Below are positions 15,277-27,251 of a stretch of 64,000 nt of DNA, piece after piece (positions within the stretch are counted from its first letter, which is position 1; every line of letters begins with the position of its first letter). Origin of the DNA: Terfezia claveryi (lineage: Eukaryota > Ascomycota > Pezizomycetes > Pezizales > Pezizaceae). Position numbers and translations under genes: made by a program. The notes beneath the pieces are model-generated. The model saw only the letters and a list, made by a program, of their open reading frames with translations, made no database searches and was not told the DNA's origin. The stretch spans positions 558,001 to 622,000 of the forward strand of contig WHUX01000001.1 in NCBI GenBank assembly GCA_015179025.1. Reading direction: 5' to 3'.

Positions 15277-15788
15277 CTTCAAAACCCCAAAAGAGGACAA
15301 AAAAGGCGCTACCATCAACCGAAAACGTTCAGGCTCAGGCCCAACTTGCAGAGCAAATAGCGATCCTTCCGACGGTAACCCTCTCTCAACCCCCCTCCAC
15401 AGCCACCTCTTGTGACAGCGAGGCACACAACTTGGCCAGGACCATAGGGATACCGATCTTCCCACCGGAAGATACGGTTAAGCGTATAGCCGGCTTGGTC
15501 GTCACAGGGGCATACTCCACAGTCGGCGGGATAACAAAAGCAGCCTCTGGCGCCCTCAACTGGTTGAGCCAAACTGCCTCGGGCGAGAACCATTGATACC
15601 AAACGAAGAGGCAGTATCAGGATATATATGCGAGCCCAACAGTTGGCATGGAGACAAAGAAGCGGCCCTGGCACCACAGTCGAAGGATTTAGAATCCTAC
15701 CCCGGCTTCAGACCCGGTGACATCGATGTGCTTATAGACGTACCTGACTCTTCGGCACATAGGTCGATACCCAACCTCAACAGAACCC

Positions 15789-16217
15789 ATGGTTCAGGGC
15801 CTGGGGGAGCGGAGAAAAACACACTTGCCTTCAGCAGCGACACTTAAGGCTACAGACGAACAGAAAGAGGAGCTATTTGGTTTGGTGCTAGACTTCTTAG
15901 ATGTATTCAGTAAAGGAGCTCGCCTCGGGAAAGTCAAGGGTTACAAATCAACAATTCAGACCGAGGGACCGCTACCCGCTCCACAACACGCAAGGCCTGC
16001 GGGACCAGCAAAGAGGGAGATAATTGACCAGACAATTGAGCAACTTCTGGTCTGGGATTTCGTTGAAAAGTCATCCTCAACCACAGCCTCTCCAATCGTC
16101 ATGGTGTGGCAGAATAACAAATGGCGTTTTTGTGTGGACTTCAGACAACTCAACTCAATAACGGCAGGGGATGCATACCCAATGCTGCGAGTTCTCTACC
16201 CTGGTAAGAGGTTGTGA
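15789..16217 (+). pseudogene. Ty3/gypsy reverse transcriptase fragment
   Basis: The 142-codon frame contains REIIDQTIEQLLVWDFVEKS, then SPIVMVWQNNKWRFCVDFRQLNS, the N-terminal signature of gypsy reverse transcriptases (WRFCVDYR-LN). It breaks off after DAYPM, before the palm-domain catalytic aspartates, and runs into a GATA-like microsatellite. Confidence 0.75.
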
Positions 16218-17570
16218 GGTCTCACAGGCATGGCATGGCATGATATAGATAGATTAGATAGCATTAGATAGTATAGATAGCATAGCATAGCGCGTGCTCG
16301 GCAAGCAGGCACGTGCCACGCACTAGCATGGCCCGGAAAGCCTAAAGCTTCCGGGAGTTGAGTTTAGAACATCATTATCAATATATATATACATACGCAT
16401 ACGGTATGCCTCTGGCCGGTTCTGACACAGATACTGATATAGGCTGCAAAACTTGTCTGTACCTTGGTGGTAAACCCCAAACATAACATACAAATAGGCT
16501 TAAGCATAAAACTAAATGGATGGACTTCATTACGGTATTTGAGTTTGCTATCTACATCTTCTGCCTTCGATGAGTATCCAGTCATTTGCCTTCTTGAGCA
16601 TAACCCTTAGCGACTCTGTTCGCGCTAGCCGGTAGTTTCCAGTCGATTCTGGTACGTAGTGTTGTACCTGCCACTAGCGAAGGCATTTAGAAGGTTCCTC
16701 CTCCTCTTCCACATCTTTTCTTCCAAAACTCCACCTCCTCGAGAAAGGTCATCTTACCTCAAACTCTTCAACGAGGCATCCTTCCAGTAGGATCTTTTCC
16801 AAAACAAATCCTCTATCACCTCCAGAGTGTACTTCCAATTCCTCTTCCAAACGTCCTACCTGTTCTCTTAACGTCCCCCCCCTCTCCTTCACGAATCAAA
16901 TTTGATTTTCTCTACCTCTTTCTCTAGCCTTTCTGAAACGCCTTGGCATACGTGTCAGCAGAGGGTCAACCGATCATTCACATCGATTATATATGCTCAG
17001 CAGTACCCTCCACAATTGTCCCAGTCCTTTACTCTTCCCTTTAGGACGCATTTCATTCGAGTCAGTACTCAGTAGTTTCAGTTAGCTACGGTTCAAGTTT
17101 GCTAGGTTTGCTAGGTTTGAGCAGGAAACGGTATCCGTCGGTGAGTTCAACTTTGGGTTTGTATAAGTTAATACTAATAGGTTAGAGCGGATTATGACAA
17201 CATGTTCTTGGAGATGCATGAGTCCAATTTTATAAGGACAAGAAGGATATGATTTGCAAGGCATTCCGGGATGTCGGAATCACTTTGCCAAATCAATAGA
17301 AACTAAGATCACCAGGCTCAAGGGCATTCCAGCTTCAGATTTTGTTATTGGTGATGGAGAGTTTACTAGTCCAGCGCCTACTGATCCAGCATTGGGTAGA
17401 GCTGGAAACTTTCTACCAGCGAGCGGGGATGATTCTGATGCATTTGAATACCTACACTAGGGTCATTGAAGATTATGTACAGTACAAAGTACAATTACCT
17501 GGCTAGGCTGTTTATACATTACCCAATCAGGTACTCTTGCTATAAGAATACCTTTAGTCGCAAGGGGCTT

Positions 17571-17585
17571 GTGCCAACCAGACTA
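17571..17585. repeat. TA-flanked transposon end (right-hand orientation)
   Basis: Reads GTGCCAACCAGACTA, identical to the right end of the 76-bp element at 10107-10182. No matching left end was found upstream. Confidence 0.6.
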
Positions 17586-18027
17586 GAATACCTTAGTAAA
17601 CAACCGCGAAAAAATAAGAATATTCTTAGATCGAGAGTATACTGTATATCTGCAGCTAGTCGACAACAAAAAAAGAGTATTTACAGATGAAATACAGGTA
17701 GAATTATCAGCACGTGGTACGTTTACTTAAATGTTTCATGCCAAGATATGAATTAACCTTATTAGGTCTACAGCCTCGAGTCCGCCGACCTCCAAATTCA
17801 GATTATGATGAAATTCATTGCTCCAGCATTTAGGGATGCATGTACATCATTTATGTTTTTGGGAGCAGTTGGATATGGATATCATTCACCTTTAGTTCCA
17901 ATTCGAAAGCGAACCACAGCCAAAACAAACACATGATAAAGATGGGTTTGAAACCCAAATTATATTGTGAGGACGTTTTAGAACCATATCTACTAATACT
18001 TCTAAGACAGATTTCATCACTTGAATT

Positions 18028-18590
18028 TAGTCTGGTTGGCACAGTTGAATTATTAGAATGGAGCTCCATGCTATACATTCAAGTTCTCTCGCTTATACCG
18101 CTTGCAACATGGGGTCCACAGACTGTCTTGGTCAGCAAGTTCACCAAGTCTCAATCTCATTGAGACGTTTGGGATCTGCTCAAAAACAAATCTCCGCGGG
18201 CAATGGAGAAACGCTTACAACCGTCTGCGAGTTGATTGTTTGCAGCACAAACCACTTGGGGGGGAGCCGCATATATAACTGGCTTGAAAAGATGCCGGTG
18301 CGTGTACGTATTAACTGTTACCTAGGATAGCTCCACCAGTTAGCAAATAAGCAATAAGCACGGATGATCCAAGATTCCTACCCTCATAACCTTGTATTAT
18401 AATTCATACCCCCGAATGCTTGTCTAGGGGTCAATGGGATCGATGGTATTTTAGTCTCGTACCCATGGTACTTTACTTGAAACCTATTCTCGTGCCCAGC
18501 TTGTAATCAATAATGCCCGTCAATGAAGTCTTAGGTTCATAGAGTCGTGCTAGGCCGTTCTCATTGTTCGCCCTGAATAGAACCAGACTA
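18028..18590. mobile_element. Possible 563-bp element with TAGTCTGGTT ends
   Basis: The left end reads TAGTCTGGTTGGCACA and the sequence at 18581-18590 reads AACCAGACTA, an inverted 10-bp match. The inverted match stops after 10 bp, so the pairing is tentative. The interior contains only short frames. Confidence 0.35.
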
Positions 18591-18964
18591 GTCAATAATC
18601 GCACGTGGAGTCTCCCTGTCTCCTTTGCATTAGCGAACCTGTGACGTGCAGATCCAGTCAGAAACCGTAAGCATTATTCTAGTTAGTCGTAAAACTCTCA
18701 ATAATTAGAATTCCACTAACGGTAACCACGAAGCCGAACATATTCCTACAATAAGATACAATAAGTCCATACTGAGCCTGACTGCTAAGACTGCTAATAT
18801 AAAATCTATAAAATCCCCCTCCTCCCAACCCAGAAATGTCCGCCATGCTGCCATATAGACATTGGTAATTACTCACCCAGACGAACAATCTTGCCCTTCT
18901 ACCTCCATTTTCCGCCGTGCGCCCAACTTTATATCTGACTACCTGAGTCCATCTTTCCCGAATC

Positions 18965-20410
18965 ATGGTCCGTTCCGTTGTTCTCGGAGACCAGGCCGTT
19001 CAGACCTGGTTCTCATCCATATACCCAGATGAGAACGCGTCAGATGAGAAGGCATTGGAGACAGACCTACTTTTTGTTTGCCCATGTTGCATGAAGTACA
19101 CCATGGATGGTGCGAGGGCATTGGCACACATGGTGAGCGAACCTTGGACTCCCTTTCTCTCTCTGCTTTGCTAGTGGCTTCTTCTGGAATGTACCGGAGT
19201 ATCTGCGTATTCTGGCCCAATATATATGTTTTACCATTGTCTGTTCCGAGCGATGCACCTTTTAGAAACGACGGTTGGGGAAGCTGCAAGCCTGTCTCGT
19301 ATTGTCATGATGCGCTCTCTCAAAGCATATCCACCAAGAGAAGTTGGTCACCATACATTGGCCTCCGTCGGTGATGATGTCCCGTTTTATACTAATTACA
19401 TCCTCTCCAGCGCTTCTGTGAACTGTCTCAACGGCCTCTCGGCCGCAAGATGTACCAACACAATGAGTACTCCATATACGAGATCGATGGCACCGAACAC
19501 AAAGTACAGTACATCCATTGCTTCCCATATCTTCCCATCACACTGACACCTACGTTAGCTGTTTTGCCAAAACCTTTCCCTGTTCGCCAAACTCTTCCTG
19601 GAGACTAAATCTGTTTGTTACGACGTTGACGCCTTCCTCTTCTATATCCTCGTCGAAACAGTCCCCTCTTCCGCCAGTTCAACATCCTCCCCGCTTTATT
19701 CTTCAACCCAGCGTGTTGTGGGCTTCTTCTCGAAGGAGAAAACATCCTGGGAGGACTACAACCTTGCTTGCATTCTAATTTTTCCTCCATTCCAAAAGCA
19801 TGGTCTGGGAAAGCTTCTCATAGCATTCTCCTACGAATTATCTAAACTTGAAGAGAAGGTCGGCAGTCCTGAGAAGCGTGTGTAGTCCCATCGTCTATAT
19901 CACTTCTGAATCTGCTCCTATGCTAAACTTTTCTGAGGAACAGCTCTATCTGATCTGGGTCATCGTGGTTATCTCTCGTATTGGACGTCTATCATCGCCT
20001 CCTGTATCCTCGCACACTCCACCTCCGACGTCCCCATCACCCCCCCACCACCCACCGAAAGGAGCATCTCCTCATCTAAATCTAATAAATCCCATTCTCG
20101 ATCATCTTCCTCTGAGAATGCACCTGTCTCTGTGCCACCTACTTCTTCCCCTCCTACTTCTCCAGCGTCTTCTCGACCAGCAACACCAGTCCCGCCAAAT
20201 ATCCTCACCATTGAGCGACTCTCTACAGAGACTTGCATTCATCCGGATGACATCATTGATGCTCTTCGGACTATGAATGCTATTGCCACGCAGAAAGACA
20301 CGGGACATACGATAATATCGAAGGCAAATGTGAGATCCTGGGTCACGAAACATAAAGTCAACATTTCCCCAGTTATCAAGCCAGGTAGTATGGTTTCAGC
20401 GATACGGTGA
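18965..20410 (+). CDS. MYST-family histone acetyltransferase, Sas2-like
   Basis: Predicted to transfer acetyl groups from acetyl-CoA to histone lysines. Four exons are placed: 18965-19132, 19411-19503, 19559-19877 and 19944-20410, giving 348 residues. In order: [17 protein letters not shown]; a C2HC zinc finger (CPCC...H..RFC) whose last Cys lies in the second exon; [31 protein letters not shown] with the Lys that is autoacetylated in the family; [15 protein letters not shown] with the catalytic-region Cys; the acetyl-CoA loop [16 protein letters not shown] with the catalytic Glu; GSPEKPLSDLG; and a Ser/Pro-rich insert before the C-terminal helix-turn-helix ([17 protein letters not shown]). 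There is no chromodomain or PHD finger, which favours the Sas2 branch over Esa1 or Sas3, but the exact orthology is not settled. The first intron is long (278 nt). Confidence 0.85.
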
Positions 20411-20865
20411 TGAAAGAGGGCGATTTTGTAAGTCTTTTATTAGCATCTTGTGATTGTTTTAAGGCGAGCGTTTCAATCCCAGATGTTGCTTTTATTTGCA
20501 TTCTACACGATTACTTGCATTCTACATGATTATTATATATTTTGATAGGTGTTTCTATGGATTGATCCCTCGTTCTGTTAGTGTATCTTTTGTTTGGTGA
20601 GCTGTTGAGACGTAGTCTAAATTTGAATGAGTAACTTAGAATGAGTTCACCAAAAATTTGATCGCATTGTCAGTAATATCGTGGCCGTTTAACACGAAGT
20701 ACTATGTCTAGGTCCATTAATCAACTAATTAATGAGCCCGGTTGACACCAAATGAGCAGCGACTAAAGATGTCTGTCCCAAACTCCAACTCCAACCTACT
20801 CCAAACAAATGTGTAAATAGAACCATGAAATTCTGAAGGAAGTGCTTATGAAAGCCCAATAAACA
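20411..20865. other. Convergent 3' region, acetyltransferase / ATG9
   Basis: 455 bp between two stop codons facing each other. AT-rich, with no coding frame, and presumably holding both 3' UTRs and polyadenylation sites. Confidence 0.6.
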
Positions 20866-23800
20866 TCAAATATTAACTCCCCCTCTGCCACCCCCTGTCC
20901 CTTGAACCCGCTGAAACTGATTGAGTAACCCAAGTACCCCCGCCGCTACTGGCGGTTCAGCAGGATCGTCTTCACGGCTTCCTATCACACTCTGCAGCCC
21001 CCCAGACAAGAACGGCTCTCCCAAGTTACTCACATAATGTTGTGGGGTTTGAACTCCAGATGGATATTCATCCTCCTCCATCAGGGAAGCAGTAGGCTGG
21101 GGGAAAACATATGGACGACGCTGATAGGCTCCAGGGGGTGGTTGGTGATGAGCATCCAGTAACACCGATGCCGTTGCTGACGTAGCCATGTTGACTGGTG
21201 CATGATGCCCTCGGTAAATAGAATGGCTCATACCGCCTGTACGTTGGCGACCCGTAATTCCTCTCACTTCATCCGCTTGAAGAACCGGAGACATACCATG
21301 CGGGTGCACAGCACCCCGACGCCTACCGCCGCCCTGATTGTTCGGGCCATACTGATCCAAGAAGCCCCAGTACGAAGATAACATCTTATTCTCTGTTTGA
21401 GCATACTGCTCTGATCGTGCGTCCATCTATGGGGCGTTAGACAGGACAACCCAACCTAAAGGGCACACTATTGGTGTCTTACCTTCATTGCCCCGTTTCG
21501 CTTAAAGTCAAATACTGCATAGCTACATACGTACCCAATACCATCAACGTGTATGGTAAACTCCCGGAAGAAGTCAATAATCTTGTCGCTGCAATAATAT
21601 AGAGAGAACCACATCACAAAAGGTGTAGTTATGACGCTTAGCAACTCCTCGAAGAAAATCATAACCTTGAGGCCGTATAGTTGCATGAAATCTTGCTTGA
21701 TCTAATAGATTTTCAGTTGTCGATGACTCAGCATCATAGGAAACTACTGCTCACCTCATCTGAATGTAGTTTGCCATTCCACTCGTTGGGCATATAATGT
21801 GTGTAATTGATGACATATTTGATAGCTTCTTCCGGGTCATATACCAATTTTTCTTCCGGGATCATTCCCCGGGCTACGGCAATGACCGTTCCAAGGATAC
21901 CAATCCAAAAGACAATCGTTCCACCGGGTGTGATTTCAAAATTCGTAATCAGTTCCGGGTCGACTAGGGCAGCAATTGCTAAAACTCCTGCAAATGCGCA
22001 TGCAATAAAATGAACAAACCTGGGCATTGAGGATTAGCATACTGACAATAATAGGGTAGGAAGCAGTGTGTTCTACTTGGCCAACTGAACAGTCTTGTCT
22101 TTGGGAAATTGGTCAACATAGCGCTCGGCGAATGGGTAGCTCATATTGATTCGCTGCTCAAAAATATGCCAAAGTTCATTGAACTCTCGAAACTTCCATT
22201 CCGCCAATGGTGTATATTGCCGATGTCCAATTTGTCCAGGATTTTTAGTGAACTCCTAGATCCAGTTAAATAATGTCGAAAGCATTGGTATTCCAGGTAC
22301 CTACTGCATAATAACGCATAAAGAAGAAAATGAGAAGATATGAGGCTATGAGCGGTGAAAGGAGTAAATTTGCCCAGGCATAAACAACAAAACGGCGTCG
22401 TAAACTTGGAAACGGTTAGCAAACGCCAGAACTAATGAGTTTATACCGCATACCCATCACTAAGCATTTTCCGCTCGGATTCCTTGAGGAACGCCGGCCT
22501 CAACTGACCACGAGGATTGAAAACGTAATCCATGACGCATATTTCAATATTCCACGTTAATGCTTTGGTAAGAATGTTCCCGCGTTTATTTAAGATGGGG
22601 AAAGGAACAGATATATCTAAGATGTCCTTATTGAATAAAGCAATTAAATAATTCTCTTTCCTCATTAGCCTGTTGGCGATATCGTGCGCATCCATACGTT
22701 CCTTTGACTGAGATGCCTTATGTCGGCGACGCAACGCATTTGATGTTGTTGGATTTGCGTCTCTGAGAACCATGAGTCGTTGAACAACTTCCTGCCAGGA
22801 TATTGTTTGCATATCACTTTCTGGGATTTCCAGAAGATAATAGTAAAAGTGTTGAATGTCCCGTAAATGGCGGAAGTCTATAATATAGCTAAAGACTGAC
22901 CATACCCAATATATGGCAAACAACCAGAGAAGAAAAGAGGTATGTGTGGGTAATCTGCCTCCTGTCAGTTCATCGTCCAGCTCTTTAAGTGGCCAGGTGG
23001 CTTACTTCGTAGTACATTTTGCAATCACAACTTCTGACAGTTTATGGCTGTGTCTATGTGAATAGTCTACGCAGTTGAAAAGGAAGACAGTAAACCCAAC
23101 GATAAAAGCCGATGTCCTATCACAGTTAGCCTTGTAGCACCTTCCATCCATGGATTGCTGCCTCACATCATATTCAAAAAGCGATGAAGACATATGCTGT
23201 AGATGCCATTGCCAACATAGTACTGATATACCTAGTAAATCAATGTCAGCATCCAGTTCTTCGTACTATGTTGAAAATATCGCCATACATCATGTAGAAA
23301 GTTGTCAAGACTCTCCACGTTTGCCCATTTCCATAATGCCCGCTGTTTAGGATCAATCAAGCCTATCCTCGCCTGGTGAATTTCTTCCTGTGTCCTTACT
23401 TGCTCTCTCCGCCTCCGTGCCGGCTCAGAGTCGGCCCAGTGGGCGTGGGCTGTTGATCGTACTGGCCCACCCTGGTGTACCGTGCTGTGGCCTGGCAACT
23501 TAGCCCCGCGGACAGTATCACGATATGGTTCACGACCAGTTCGCTCTACTAGTAAGGACGCAGGAACCTCCTCAGATTCCGTATCTGGCTCTGGAAGCTG
23601 TGCAGACATATAATTAAGCCGTGATGAACCTCCCGACCTAGATCGCGAACCACTGTCGAATGGTGACTGGCGAGTCTCTGTTTGGGAGTATCGTGAGGCT
23701 GTGAGATCGAGGGGAGGACGCAGTTCGTAATCATTTGGTCCCTCCAGTTCTTCGTCCTGGTGTGCAGCACTCATCCCAACCCCAGCCTCCAAATCATCGG

Positions 23801-23897
23801 GATTGTCCGAATCTTCATCGTCGTCCTGCTGCCGGAGAGTCTCATACAGACTACGCCCACCAGCAAATATGGAGCTTTTGCCCAATCTTGAGAGCAT
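20866..23897 (-). CDS. Autophagy protein Atg9, membrane scramblase
   Basis: Multi-spanning membrane protein of Golgi-derived vesicles that seeds the phagophore and scrambles lipids. The start at 23897 gives MLSRLGKS followed by [16 protein letters not shown], the usual N-terminal motif of fungal Atg9. Conserved pieces follow: [46 protein letters not shown] (membrane), [17 protein letters not shown] (membrane), [56 protein letters not shown]. Two later membrane segments are [18 protein letters not shown] and [18 protein letters not shown]. The C-terminus has [14 protein letters not shown] and a long Gly/Pro/Gln-rich tail. Several short introns interrupt it, and not every join was resolved. It shares an upstream region with COG6. 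Confidence 0.92.
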
Positions 23898-24332
23898 CGT
23901 CGTAGGTTGAGAGAGAGAAGCCAGTTACGAACCCTCGTACGACTCTCTTCGCTTTGTCTCTTTTCCGTTGAGCTATCTTGACAAACACCGACAATGTTAC
24001 GCCAGCATGCCCAATTTTTTGATCCCAGCTCGTATCCCGGTCGGTGCGAAACACGGCGTGTGGGGTGGGAACCAATATGGATTTCTGCTAAACTGCTTTT
24101 CAGGGTGACTGGGGATTGTAGTTCGTCCGCCCAGAACGGTGGTAGGTACGTAAGACGCTCTTTAAGTACTCCAGCCGAGCTCATACAAGAAAGCTACCCT
24201 GGTCTGCGCATGACTAGTGCCAAGGAGTGTGATATGTAACACCCAGCGTGATCATCCCTCGTCATCTGCCTGTTGGTCCTCTGTACAATCCACATCATTC
24301 TCGGTGGTCGGCCATTCAATCAATTTACGACA
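23898..24332. promoter_or_regulatory. Divergent promoter region, ATG9 / COG6
   Basis: 435 bp between opposite-facing start codons. Nothing in it reads as coding, and it must hold the start signals for both genes. Confidence 0.5.
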
Positions 24333-26670
24333 ATGGATCCTTTCTCCCAGAAACTCACTTCAGTCCTTTCAGCCTCTTACTCTGACACCGACATTCGGGA
24401 TGCCTTGCTAGTACTGGATTCCCGGCTCGCACAGAATACTCCGGACTCCCGTAGACTGCTCCGCTTGAATGCCCAGGCCGATGTTATTCAGACAAATGCT
24501 ACGATAGTGAGGGAGTTCTCGAAAATCGCAGAGGTATGTCTTTGCTTCACCCCAACGGTTCCGCGACAACACTGTACTGAGCAGCCTCCCTGGTCGCATT
24601 TTCATCGGAAAGGAAGCTGAGACAAGGCATCATTGTCCTCGACTGTTCGCGTATACAGCAGTTGAAACAGATCGGCACAACCCTCATTGTCATGAGCAAA
24701 GCATGTCAAGATATGCGTCAGCATATATCTGCGGCCTCGAACGAGACGTCCCCTATCCTAGATGAAGCCAGTGCCCTCAGGGTCCAGAAAGAACAAGTCC
24801 AGGTGAAAGAGCGTCTGCTCCAAGCCTTTGTGGAGCATTTTATTGTTTCGGAGGAGGATATCATTACCCTGACAAGCTCCACGGAGCCTGTCGACGATCG
24901 GTTCTTTCATATCCTCTCTCGGGTCAAATCCATACATGCAGATTGTCAAGTCCTTTTAGCAAATGAGAACCAGAGAGCTGGGTACCGACCCCCCAACTGT
25001 CGAGTGCTAAAAGCCAATCAACTAACTAGTGCAGACTTGAGATCATGGAGCAAATGACTAAGCATCTTCATGCTGCATTTCAGAAGCTATACAGATGGAT
25101 TCAACGTGAATTCAAACATTTATCGCTAGAAAACCGCCAAGTCAATGCGGGAATTAGACGAGCTCTCAGGGTCCTTGCCGAGCGCCCGACCTTGTTCCAG
25201 AGCTGCCTTGACTTCTTTTCTGACGCTCGCCAAAAAATTCTTCTTCAGTCTTTTTTTGATGCTCTCACTGGTTCAGAGCAGGAGATAGCAAATGGGACTG
25301 CAAAGCCTATTGAGTTATATGCACATGATCCACTCCGGTACATTGGTGATATGTTAGCCTGGCTACACTCTACTACTGTCAGTGAGCAGGAAGCTTTGGA
25401 AGTATTATTCATAGCCGGTGAAGATGCCAGCATAGCCAAAGGCATAGAAACTGGGCTTGCGAGTGAACCTTGGGAAGAGGGATATGATGCCAGGCAAAGT
25501 TTAATGATGTTGGTAGATAAGAACTTGGAGTCTGTCTGCAGGCCACTGAAGGTACAACTACTTGATACAAGTTTCGAAGTACCCGAAGTCCAAATTAACC
25601 GGTGTTATTTCAGTCAAGAATTGAGCAAGTTATTGCGAGTCATGAGGATAGCACACTTGCATATCGAATAGCGAACCTCATTAATTTTTACCGAATCACT
25701 TTTGAGAAAATCTTGGGAAAGGAGTCAAATGTATTAGAGATGATACGAAGGTTCATTACCTGTGTCTCCGCATCGATTTGGGCTGACATCTTGAAGTATG
25801 GAGCAATTCGCCCTCCGTCAATTTCAGCACAATCTCCAAGACCACGTTAGACAGGTACAAGCAGATTTACCCCAGGCCCCTCAAGACCTATCGGCACCCG
25901 ATTTTCTTCATGATGCCCTGAGAGAGCTTCGTTTGCTCATGCTCTCCTATGAATCATCCCTGGCGCCTCCAGCCGAGAAGGAGGCCGACTTTATGTCTAT
26001 CCTAGTAGAGGCGCTTGATCCTTATCTTCAAGGATGTGAATCTCTTGGGAAGGATTTAAGAGCTCCAAGTTGCCATATTTTCATGATCAACTGTTATCTT
26101 GCATCTAAGGTGAAGCAGACTCCGTGAGATTCTGCCTTGCTGTTATAACTAACGGAAAAATTCATCATAGGCAACTCTTGAGCAGTTCTCTTTCACGAAG
26201 GATAGAGTCAGAATGCTCGACAATTCACTCGAAAAAGACATATCGGCTCTTGTGGATCATATACATGAATATATATTACAATCCTCAGGGTTACGGCCTT
26301 TACTGCGGGCCCTAGATGACTGGGATCACAAAGTATGTGTTTGTACCTCCGTCACTGTGGACAAAGTACCAACATTAGTCGTCAACAGATAACACCAGTC
26401 CAACAACTTGCAACTTTCACTCCACAATCTCTCACAAGAGTGTCGCAGAATTTGGATCGATTTCTTCCGTCTGCACATATCGATGCGCAGTATCAACTAC
26501 AAAGACTTTCATCTCCTAAGACTGTGGCGGCAATAATCCAGAAGGCCGCCAACTGGTTTGTTGATGAGTTCTCCATAGTTGATCAAGCCATTACCGGATT
26601 AGATGGTGTGGAGTTTCCGAGGACGGTTTGGCCAAGAACAGTTGAAGAGGTTAGAGTTCTTCTCCGCTAG
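24333..26670 (+). CDS. Conserved oligomeric Golgi complex subunit 6
   Basis: Subunit of the COG tether, which captures vesicles recycling within the Golgi. Start [18 protein letters not shown]. Family segments appear in order: [129 protein letters not shown], and a C-terminus ending VEEVRVLLR. About seven exons. Clear joins are 24533/24659, AG-LEIMEQ near 24966/25037, LK-SRIEQV near 25552/25615, and SK-ATLEQF near 26109/26172. One join (near 25751/25798) needs a 49-nt intron that joins EMIRR to [10 protein letters not shown]. The protein is helical throughout, as expected for a CATCHR-type tether. Confidence 0.93.
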
Positions 26671-27251
26671 GTTCTTAATCGAGCAATAATATCCTTTACT
26701 CCGCATGAGATAGTACCATAATGCCATGTCAAGATTCTTGCCGCATCATTGTTCAAAGTAGCCACGTAGACTTTTTCACCCGTTAAACCTCAAGAGTATG
26801 GCGCCAGATTAGGAGTTTGAGTCTTTATGTTATGCTGGTGCTTGAGATTGCATGATGAAAAGTACTCCCGAGCTTTCGGTGGCTGCATCTCTGCGAAAGT
26901 ACTTAGTAATTTAGCGCTGACCAGACTACCCTAAGATGGCTGGCTATACGGAGTTGAGTGTTAATATAACAAGCAGCATGTTCGTCGATTGGTTTTCGAG
27001 GATGATTGTCGTCCAAATTCTGTTCCTACTAACTCACCTAGTGACCTATTACCCGAATTGGAACTTAGTTCCCGCTTTGGCATAGAGCGCCAGGACCTAA
27101 TTGTGACTGCTTACTTTCCCACATAACTTTTCATGCCAAGAACACACAACTCAAGTGGGAGGCTAGACTGGCATACACTCCACCAAAGTCATCACCAGTC
27201 AAACAACTTTGACATTCAACCTCCAGCACTAACGACACAGGATCAACAACA
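26671..27251. promoter_or_regulatory. Region between COG6 and RPL28
   Basis: 580 bp holding the COG6 3' end and the RPL28 promoter. A degenerate transposon-end word (tgaccagacta) lies near 26914. The last 150 bp before the RPL28 start are rich in CA-rich words, with no frame that can be supported. Confidence 0.4.

Larger units (their letters stand above)
13728..16427 (+). mobile_element. Ty3/gypsy retrotransposon remnant with LTR-like repeats
   Basis: Two copies of a sequence reading cacgcactagcatggcc.ggaaagcc and continuing to an AT repeat lie at about 13731-13812 and 16317-16390. Both copies are followed, at different distances, by gcctctggccggttctgaca (14908-14927 and 16408-16427). Between the two ends lie a Gag-like frame and a reverse transcriptase fragment, so the pair behaves like LTRs. 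The right copy is short (about 110 bp between these markers). The left copy has about 1.1 kb extra, including a GC-rich cccgcggg block at 13820-13905. Protease, RNase H and integrase are missing, so the element cannot be autonomous. Confidence 0.6.
9902..18964. other. Transposon-rich region without intact genes
   Basis: About 9 kb with only broken coding pieces. From left to right: a 76-bp inverted-repeat element (10107-10182), a LINE reverse transcriptase remnant (10330-10830), a stretch crowded with TAGTCC-like words (about 11340-12190), a short minus-strand open frame (12643-12491, 50 residues, starting MASSSKSS, possibly Gag-like), a duplicated 55-65 bp segment (13251 and 13393), a Ty3/gypsy remnant (13728-16427), and inverted-repeat ends at 17571, 18028 and 18581. 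Frames around 17250-17700 are open for short distances but match nothing I recognise. Confidence 0.6.
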
